Shown in pieces: positions 58,243 through 64,000 of a DNA stretch of 64,000 nucleotides. This DNA comes from an uncultured Bacteroidales bacterium. Lineage in GTDB: Bacteria > Bacteroidota > Bacteroidia > Bacteroidales > UBA932. The position numbers and the translations under genes are program-made. Numbering within the stretch: position 1 is the first letter of the stretch; every line of letters starts with the position of its first letter. The notes under the pieces are model-generated. The model was not told where the DNA came from. It worked only from the letters and a program-made list of their open reading frames with translations, and searched no databases. The stretch is taken from assembly GCA_905235675.1 (NCBI GenBank), contig CAJONC010000001.1, forward strand, positions 124,001 through 188,000. The letters run 5' to 3'.

Positions 58243-59511
58243 ATGAAACTTAATCCAATCATGAAATTTCTTTACTGTTTATTCATACTGATTCCGGTAT
58301 CGCTTTCCGCTCAGAATGAAATGCTTGAAGCAATCCGTCAGGATAAATACGCCGCCGCAGGCAATCATCACACTTACATCGTTCCCGAAGGAAAAATTTC
58401 GGACACAAAGCCGCCGAAAGGCTACAAGCCTTTTTATTTTTCCTATTACGGGAGGCACGGCAGCAGATATATGATCGGAGATCCTGACTTCATATCTTCT
58501 TTCTGCGACAAATTCAACGCCCTGCATGACAGCGGCCTGCTGACTGACGAAGGCGAAAAACTAAGGGCTTGGCTGGAATGGTTGGATAAAATGCACGACG
58601 GAAACATGGGGCTTCTCACTCCCGGGGGTTTCCAGGAAGAGAAAGGAATAGCACAGCGCTGCTACGGGCGCTACCGCAGGATATTCCGCCAGAAAGACCG
58701 CCGGAACGTCCGCTTCCGTTCCTCGCCCATACTCCGCAGCATGCTGACAGGGACAAGTTTCAGCATGGAACTGCAAAAGCATGAACCCAGACTGAACTTT
58801 GACATGTATGCCGCCGAAAGATATTACTATACTCGCTGGGATCCGAATCCGGGCGTCGACAGAATCAAGCAAAGGGTAGGAGATTCCCTTTTCAGGGAAA
58901 GATTTGATTCCGTCGCTTTTGCAGGGCGTATGTTTACCGACACGGAAAAAAGCCGCGAAATTCTCGGCGACATTTCCGGCACAGCCTATGATGTCATCCA
59001 TATTCTCGGCATCAGCAAGTGCATCAGCGACAGCGCCGACCCTTATGAGGTATTCAGCGAAGAGGAGATTTTCGCCTACGCAGTGGGGCAGAATGCACGT
59101 ACCGCCTCATCCTTCATACACAGCACGGAGACCGGATTCTACCGCGACACCAATGCGGGGTCGCATCTGATAAAGGCAATTGTAAACAAGGCCGACGAGG
59201 CGATAGCGGGAAACGGCATCTGCGCCGACCTGGTCTTCGGGCACGACTCCGGAGTCGCCCCCGCACTGAGTTTTCTTCACACGGAAGGGTACGACAGCTG
59301 CACTCCCCTGTCGGAAAGCTACATCAGCTGGCCGGCATACAAGCATATATATATGGGCTGCAATTTCGCCTTCGTCTTCTACCGCAACCGCAAGGGGGAC
59401 ATTCTGGTGAAGATACTCGAAAACGAAAAAGAGACCGCCATTCCGGCGGTCCCCGCTTTCGAAGGCCCGTACTATCGCTGGAGCGATCTCAGGGACTGGT
59501 GCCTCCGTTAG
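58243..59511 (+). CDS. Histidine-type acid phosphatase (phytase/MINPP-like), exported
   Basis: 422 residues. The signal peptide ends at SLSAQ (residue 24). The histidine-phosphatase catalytic motif is GRHGSRYM (Arg71, His72, Arg75) and the distal HD motif is FGHDSGVAPAL. Classic members have RHGxRxP; here Pro is Met. It is related to MINPP-type inositol-phosphate phosphatases of Bacteroides. It probably releases phosphate in the periplasm. The stop overlaps the convergent deoC stop by four bases. Confidence 0.82.
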   Translation: MKLNPIMKFLYCLFILIPVSLSAQNEMLEAIRQDKYAAAGNHHTYIVPEGKISDTKPPKGYKPFYFSYYGRHGSRYMIGDPDFISSFCDKFNALHDSGLLTDEGEKLRAWLEWLDKMHDGNMGLLTPGGFQEEKGIAQRCYGRYRRIFRQKDRRNVRFRSSPILRSMLTGTSFSMELQKHEPRLNFDMYAAERYYYTRWDPNPGVDRIKQRVGDSLFRERFDSVAFAGRMFTDTEKSREILGDISGTAYDVIHILGISKCISDSADPYEVFSEEEIFAYAVGQNARTASSFIHSTETGFYRDTNAGSHLIKAIVNKADEAIAGNGICADLVFGHDSGVAPALSFLHTEGYDSCTPLSESYISWPAYKHIYMGCNFAFVFYRNRKGDILVKILENEKETAIPAVPAFEGPYYRWSDLRDWCLR

Positions 59512-60311
59512 AAGAACTTTATCTCCTTTCCTTCGATTGCGCTCATCAGGGAATTTCCCACCCTGCTTACGCCAAAGCGGAAAGTATCCTTTTCGAGCCA
59601 TTCTTCTCCAAGGACCTCGAGGCCAATGTTGTAATAGACAAGGGCATCCTCGGCGGTGGCTATTCCGCCGGCAGCCTTGAAGCCGACCTTGCGTCCGGTA
59701 CCGGCATGATAATCCCTGATTGCTTCGCACATTACCCGTGCCGCTTCGGGAGTGGCATTCACCGCGACCTTTCCTGTGGAAGTCTTGATAAAGTCCGCAC
59801 CCTGTTCCATTGCAAGGAACGAAGCCTTGCGGATAAGTTCGGGGGTTTTGAGAAGCCCCGTTTCGAGTATCACCTTGAGAACCACCTTTCGTCCGGCTTT
59901 CTGCGCTGCCTCGTCGACAGCGGCCTTCATTGTGCGGATTTCTTCCGCAGCACCGGCCTCGTCGCCTCCGAGGAACTTGTTGAGCGCGAGCACTATATCT
60001 ATTTCATCGGCTCCGTTCTCCACGGCGCGCACGCACTCCAGGACCTTGACGTCGAGGAAGCTCTGGGCGGTGGGGAAACAGCTCGACACTGCGGTCACGT
60101 GCAGTTCTTCGCAGGGGCGTTTTTCGCGCACCACGTTTGCGAGATTCGGGAACACGCAAACCGAAGCGGGAAGAGGATAGGAGGGATATTCCTTACGAAG
60201 GGCGGCCACCTTGCCGACAAGGGCGGCGACACTTTCGGGGGTGTCCTCGGTGTGCAGGGTGGTCAGATCCATGAAGGAAAAGCATTTCTTTAGAATTTCT
60301 GTCCTGTTCAT
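59508..60311 (-). CDS. deoC: Deoxyribose-phosphate aldolase
   Basis: 267 residues, class I aldolase TIM barrel. The Schiff-base lysine lies in DFIKTSTGK and the proton-relay lysine in VGFKAAGGI; EIDIVLALN also fits. It cleaves 2-deoxyribose-5-phosphate to acetaldehyde and glyceraldehyde-3-phosphate in nucleoside salvage. It follows the radical SAM gene by four bases. Confidence 0.95.
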   Translation of the reverse strand: MNRTEILKKCFSFMDLTTLHTEDTPESVAALVGKVAALRKEYPSYPLPASVCVFPNLANVVREKRPCEELHVTAVSSCFPTAQSFLDVKVLECVRAVENGADEIDIVLALNKFLGGDEAGAAEEIRTMKAAVDEAAQKAGRKVVLKVILETGLLKTPELIRKASFLAMEQGADFIKTSTGKVAVNATPEAARVMCEAIRDYHAGTGRKVGFKAAGGIATAEDALVYYNIGLEVLGEEWLEKDTFRFGVSRVGNSLMSAIEGKEIKFF

Positions 60312-60315
60312 ATAA

Positions 60316-61071
60316 TTATCCTTTTATCTGTATTTTGTATCCTTCGTCGATCAGGGGCTGCACAAAGCCCTGCATCTGTTCGACGGTAAATTTTTCCAGC
60401 CCTGCAGCAGGCGTCGGCCGGTCGATGGTGTATACCATTATTTCGCGCGGATGCAGATGACGCACCATTTCCATCCACGGCTGAAGCACTTCCGGCGAAG
60501 ACGAGTCAAAGCCGGGGGCTTTCAGGAACATGGTCTGCAGTATGAAATCGCCTCCGAACTGTTCCAGGTCGCGCACGACCTGAACGGGGTCGTATTCCCC
60601 GCAGGGCTGGTTTACAAGCGCGGCGAGTTCCCTGGTGGGGGCGTCTATCTTGAGTATGGGATTGTCCACCTTTTTAAGCGCTGCGACCACCTCGGGTACG
60701 CCGAGCCTCGTGGCGTTCGAGAGTACGGAAACCTTTGCCGAAGGGCAGAAGGCATCGCGCAGCAGCAGCGTGTCTTCAACTATCCGGGGGAAGTCCGGAT
60801 TGAGAGTAGGCTCCCCGTCCCCTGAAAAAGTGATGGAATCTATCTCAGTCCCGTTGAGCAGGCACTCGGCGAGTTTGTCCTCAAGGGCGGAACGCACCTC
60901 GGCGGCGCTGGGGATGCGTTTGTCGTCCCTGCCGTCCCTGTTCCATCCGCACTCGCAGTAAATGCAGTCGAAATTGCAGAGTTTCCCTTCAGTGGGAAGA
61001 AGGTTGATTCCGAGGGACCGCCCCAGCCTGCGGCTGAAAATGGGACCGAATACTGTCTGTTCACGCATCAT
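60316..61071 (-). CDS. Radical SAM protein, COG0731-like
   Basis: 251 residues. The cluster motif CNFDCIYCECGW (CxxxCxxC) follows SRRLGRSLGINLLPTEGKL, and FSGDGEPTLNP is the SAM-binding GGE-like motif. The family contains putative Fe-S oxidoreductases and wyosine-type tRNA modification relatives; its reaction here is not known. The start at 61071 overlaps the DUF4296 stop; an adjacent ATG at 61068 is equally possible. Confidence 0.88.
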   Translation of the reverse strand: MMREQTVFGPIFSRRLGRSLGINLLPTEGKLCNFDCIYCECGWNRDGRDDKRIPSAAEVRSALEDKLAECLLNGTEIDSITFSGDGEPTLNPDFPRIVEDTLLLRDAFCPSAKVSVLSNATRLGVPEVVAALKKVDNPILKIDAPTRELAALVNQPCGEYDPVQVVRDLEQFGGDFILQTMFLKAPGFDSSSPEVLQPWMEMVRHLHPREIMVYTIDRPTPAAGLEKFTVEQMQGFVQPLIDEGYKIQIKG

Positions 61072-61748
61072 ATTTTTTTCTCTTCAATGATTCTTTGCCT
61101 TTCCTTGTCGCTTCGCCCAACAGGCTTTTCCAGCGGCCTTGGAACAAATTTCCGCAATGAATCCACCATGAGCGAATCACGGCGCAGCGAATCCAGCCTC
61201 AATGAATCAAGCCTGAGGGAGTCCAGCCTGAGTGAATCCCTGCGGAGCGAATCGAGCGCGAGGGAATCCAGGACAAGGGTATCTACGGAAAGCGTATCGC
61301 GCCAGGTCCAGAACAAAGTGGTATCGTCGATTATGCTCTCAGTATTGAATTCAGGCAGATGCAGCACTGAAAGCCCCTTCAGGATCCTGTTCTGCTTGTC
61401 TATGGCCTCTTCCAGATTCTTGTAGCTTTCGCTCTGTTTCTTCAGCTTCTCGGTGGTGAGCTTCATTATCTTGTTATACTTCTCCGGCTTGGCAAGATAA
61501 TAATTGACGCTGGCATCGTAATCTTTGAAACTGTAGCCGTAACGCTCGAAGATTGCACCGTAGAACTGCATGGTATCGGCCTTGCTCTTCAGTTTGGGGT
61601 TGTCGTTCAGCCACTGGTCGGCGATGAACATCTCCGCATAGATGTCCGACATCCTGGAAACGCTCATGATTTTCGCCCTCCCGCACGAAATGGCGAGAAA
61701 GCACACGAGCGTCACCAGAGCCGCCGGCAGATAACTCCCCTTTCGCAT
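61068..61748 (-). CDS. DUF4296 lipoprotein with ten-unit DSLRL repeat
   Basis: 226 residues, lipoprotein (AISC, Cys22). DUF4296 covers about 30-125 (MSDIYAEMFIADQWLNDNP, FKDYDASVNYYLAKPEKYNKI). A charged tail follows: ten consecutive five-residue units of the form DSLRL/DSLRR (151-200), then a Lys/Arg/Glu-rich end. The family is Bacteroidota-specific and of unknown function. It begins three bases after pheT. Confidence 0.82.
   Translation of the reverse strand: MRKGSYLPAALVTLVCFLAISCGRAKIMSVSRMSDIYAEMFIADQWLNDNPKLKSKADTMQFYGAIFERYGYSFKDYDASVNYYLAKPEKYNKIMKLTTEKLKKQSESYKNLEEAIDKQNRILKGLSVLHLPEFNTESIIDDTTLFWTWRDTLSVDTLVLDSLALDSLRRDSLRLDSLRLDSLRLDSLRRDSLMVDSLRKFVPRPLEKPVGRSDKERQRIIEEKKI
61149..61298 (-). 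repeat. Coding 15-bp tandem repeat (10 units)
   Basis: Ten imperfect 15-base units encode DTLSV, DTLVL, DSLAL, DSLRR, DSLRL (three times), DSLRR, DSLMV and DSLRK. The third-codon positions vary, so the array is old or under protein-level selection. Frame is kept whatever the unit number. Confidence 0.9.
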
Positions 61749-61751
61749 GAC

Positions 61752-64000
61752 CTACCTCAAGCTTGCGGAAAATTCTTTGCCGAAGACTTCGACAAGACGG
61801 GCCATCACACGCTCCACATCCTGGTCGGTGAGTGTCTTGTCGGGATCCTGGAGTACGAAACTGAGGGCGTACTGCTTCTTCCCTTCGGGAATCTTGTCGC
61901 CACGGTACACGTCGAAGAGCCTCACGTCCTTCAGCAGCTTGCGGGCATTCTTGAACGCGGCTGCGCGAAGGTCGGCATATTTCACCCCTTCGTCGAGCAG
62001 CAGAGCAAGGTCGCGGCGCACCTCGGGGAACCTGGGCATTTCCTTGAATGCCACCTTGTCGCGCTTGATGAGGGTAAACAGTGTGTTCCAGTTGATTTCA
62101 GCCGCAACCACGGGCTGCTTGACACCGAACTTGCGGGCGAATGCCGGATTGATTACACCCACCACGGCGAGCTGGAGTTTCTGTCCGGGGAGACTGTACA
62201 CCACGCCCTCCGAGAAGATATCCGAGGGTGCGGCATCCGTCCACATCTGGTACAGGTCGGCTCCGTAACGCTTGAGCAGCAGTTCCACATAGCCTTTGAG
62301 CTGGAAGAAATCGCTCTTTCCGTCGCCGCCCTTCCAGTTCTTTTCCGGGGCTCCGCTCATGAACATAGCGAAGCAGGGGTGCTCCTCGTAGCCCTCGAGG
62401 GTTTCAGGGCCCTTTTCGGTCAGTCTCCTGTAAACGGATCCGTATTCGAAGGTCTTCACCCTGGACATCTGGCGGTTGAGGTTGTATGCCACCACCTCGA
62501 GTCCGCCGGGTATCAGCGACTGGCGCATCACGTTGAGGTCGGAACTGAGCGGATTCACTATGTGCACCAGCTGCTCCGCAGGGAAGGTCCTGAGGTCTTT
62601 GTAGTAGTCCGCCTTGGTGAGCGAGTTGTTCATGGTCTCGGAGAAACCGTTGGCAGCCAGGAAGTTGGATATCTGGTTGCGGATGGCCTCGGGCTGGGGT
62701 GAAGGCGATGCGGAAACGCTCATCTTCATGTGGTGGGGAAGGTCGATGTTGTTGTATCCGTAGATGCGGAGGACCTCCTCGACCACGTCGCACTCGCGGT
62801 ACACGTCAATCATGTAACTCGGGGCGAGCACCACGACATTGTTGCCGTCGTTGCTTTCGAACTTGTACTGCAGGGCTTCGAGTATGCGGCTTATGTCCTC
62901 GTGGCCTATCTTCTTGCCTATGAAGGCTTCCATGCGGTCGTAGTTCAGCTCAATACGCTTGCGGGCGACAGGGTTGGGATAGAAGTCGACGGCTCCGCCT
63001 TCTATCTCTCCGCCTGCGAGTTCGGTAATGAGCTTCGCGGCGCGCCTCAGGGCGTAAGGCTGGATTTCAGGGTCGGCGCCGCGCTCGAAACGGAAGGACG
63101 CGTCTGTCTGCAGCCCCTGGCTCTTGGAAGTGCGGCGTATCGATACGGGATCGAAGTATGCGCTTTCGACGAACACGTCGGTGGTGGCGTCGGTCACCCC
63201 GCTGTCTTCTCCGCCGAATACGCCCGCTATGCACATGGGACGGTCCGCATCGGCAATCACCATGTCCTTTGCGGAAAGTTTGCGGTCCGCGCCGTCGAGG
63301 GTGCGTATCACCTCGCCTTCGGCCGCACGGCGCACCACCACCCTGCTTCCGCCAATCTTTGCGGCATCGAAGGTATGCAGCGGCTGTCCGAGTTCAAAAA
63401 GTATGAAATTGGAGATGTCGACTATGTTGTTTATGGGGCGCAGCCCTATGGAAAGCAGTTTCTTCTGGAGCCACTGCGGGGAAGGTGCAACCTTGACTCC
63501 CCTGATGGTGACGCCGCAGTAGCGGGGGGCGCCTTCGGCGTCCTGCACCTCGACTTTTATATTGCCTGCGGTGGCGGCACCCTCGATGTCTCCAGCTTCG
63601 GGACATTTCAATTTGCAAGGCAGATTGTGGTAGCAGAGATATGCATACAGGTCGCGGGCGACGCCTATGTGCGAAGCCGCATCCACACGGTTTGCGGTAA
63701 TCTCATACTCAATCACGGCCTCGGTCTTCAGATGCAGGTAATCCTTTGCCGGAGTACCCACGGCCGCATCGTCGGGGAGCACCATTATGCCCTCGTGGCT
63801 GCTGCCTATTCCGAGTTCGTCTTCAGCGCAGATCATTCCGAGGCTTTCCACCCCGCGTATCTTGCTCTTCTTGATCTTGAAGTCGCCCGGCAGCACGGTG
63901 CCAATCCTGGCGAACAGCACTTTCTGGCCCGCGGCCACGTTGGGAGCGCCGCAAACCACCTGCAGGGCTTCTCCGCCGCCGTCATCCACGGTGGTAACGT
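61752..64000 (-). CDS. pheT: Phenylalanyl-tRNA synthetase beta subunit, N-terminus outside window
   Basis: About 749 residues are visible; the frame stays open to the window end, so roughly 50-70 N-terminal residues are missing. In order it has the tRNA-binding OB domain (VVCGAPNVAAGQKVLFARIG, GMICAEDELGIG), B3/B4 editing domain (SIGLRPINNIVDISNFI), B5 domain, the central catalytic-like core, and the C-terminal ferredoxin-fold anticodon domain (RFPEVRRDLALLLDEG, PEGKKQYALSFVLQDPDKTL). It charges tRNA-Phe with PheS. Confidence 0.96.
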   Translation of the reverse strand, partial: VTTVDDGGGEALQVVCGAPNVAAGQKVLFARIGTVLPGDFKIKKSKIRGVESLGMICAEDELGIGSSHEGIMVLPDDAAVGTPAKDYLHLKTEAVIEYEITANRVDAASHIGVARDLYAYLCYHNLPCKLKCPEAGDIEGAATAGNIKVEVQDAEGAPRYCGVTIRGVKVAPSPQWLQKKLLSIGLRPINNIVDISNFILFELGQPLHTFDAAKIGGSRVVVRRAAEGEVIRTLDGADRKLSAKDMVIADADRPMCIAGVFGGEDSGVTDATTDVFVESAYFDPVSIRRTSKSQGLQTDASFRFERGADPEIQPYALRRAAKLITELAGGEIEGGAVDFYPNPVARKRIELNYDRMEAFIGKKIGHEDISRILEALQYKFESNDGNNVVVLAPSYMIDVYRECDVVEEVLRIYGYNNIDLPHHMKMSVSASPSPQPEAIRNQISNFLAANGFSETMNNSLTKADYYKDLRTFPAEQLVHIVNPLSSDLNVMRQSLIPGGLEVVAYNLNRQMSRVKTFEYGSVYRRLTEKGPETLEGYEEHPCFAMFMSGAPEKNWKGGDGKSDFFQLKGYVELLLKRYGADLYQMWTDAAPSDIFSEGVVYSLPGQKLQLAVVGVINPAFARKFGVKQPVVAAEINWNTLFTLIKRDKVAFKEMPRFPEVRRDLALLLDEGVKYADLRAAAFKNARKLLKDVRLFDVYRGDKIPEGKKQYALSFVLQDPDKTLTDQDVERVMARLVEVFGKEFSASLR

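Overview
The window looks like the chromosome of a member of the order Bacteroidales (phylum Bacteroidota). The evidence is a SusC/SusD pair, many lipoproteins with Bacteroidota-type signal peptides, DUF families typical of that phylum (DUF4296, DUF4831, DUF5106, DUF3575, TIGR02757), a BACON domain, start sites without obvious Shine-Dalgarno sequences, and promoters of the -33 TTTG / -7 TAnnTTTG type. I see no prophage, insertion sequence, CRISPR array or rRNA. A gut or rumen habitat is plausible but inferred.

Region 1 (1-19226, all minus strand) is one long polysaccharide-utilisation operon with a good promoter at 19196-19226. In transcription order it encodes SusC, SusD, a ceramidase-like zinc amidase, two GH20 beta-N-acetylhexosaminidases, a MurQ-type etherase, a lamin-tail + GHL10-like glycosidase lipoprotein, a 1198-residue lipoprotein built from three ~220-residue repeats with one BACON domain, a transglutaminase-fold cysteine-peptidase-like lipoprotein with pseudomurein-binding-like repeats, a second GHL10-like lipoprotein, a BadF/BadG-type GlcNAc/MurNAc kinase and the start of a sugar MFS permease. 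Together these read as a system that binds, cleaves and imports a cell-wall aminosugar polymer (murein, or archaeal pseudomurein) and salvages its sugars. This is the most interesting part of the window. A secreted class-I-GATase-like lipoprotein is transcribed divergently from it.

Region 2 (20.8-34.1 kb) carries a ferredoxin, a DUF1573 protein, parE, a PlsC-type acyltransferase and an acyl-CoA synthetase. A 98-bp palindromic element follows, then a beta-helix lipoprotein, the rpsF-rpsR-rplI operon, the anaerobic ribonucleotide reductase pair nrdD-nrdG, pepD and a DUF4831 protein. Region 3 (34.1-45.9 kb) has an LpxL-type acyltransferase and, divergently, a compact run: POT peptide transporter, TIGR02757, zeta-toxin-like kinase, tldD, tldE, slyD, glycosyltransferase, trkA-like and a GH36 alpha-galactosidase.

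Region 4 (45.9-53.1 kb, minus) is a tightly overlapping lon-ung-coaD-thioredoxin-M16 peptidase operon, divergent from HU, a 29-residue basic protein, RNase G and rpiB (53.3-55.8 kb). A tRNA-Leu(CAG) follows. Region 5 (55.9-64 kb) has a DUF3575/metallopeptidase-like lipoprotein pair, a histidine phosphatase, deoC, a radical SAM protein, a DUF4296 lipoprotein with a coding tandem repeat, and pheT cut by the window end.

Several genes (19282, 21017, 21389, 58243) have the -7 promoter box ending exactly four bases before the ATG, which predicts leaderless or nearly leaderless mRNAs. No stretch longer than 300 bases lacks a gene. All family assignments come from reading motifs; no database search was run.
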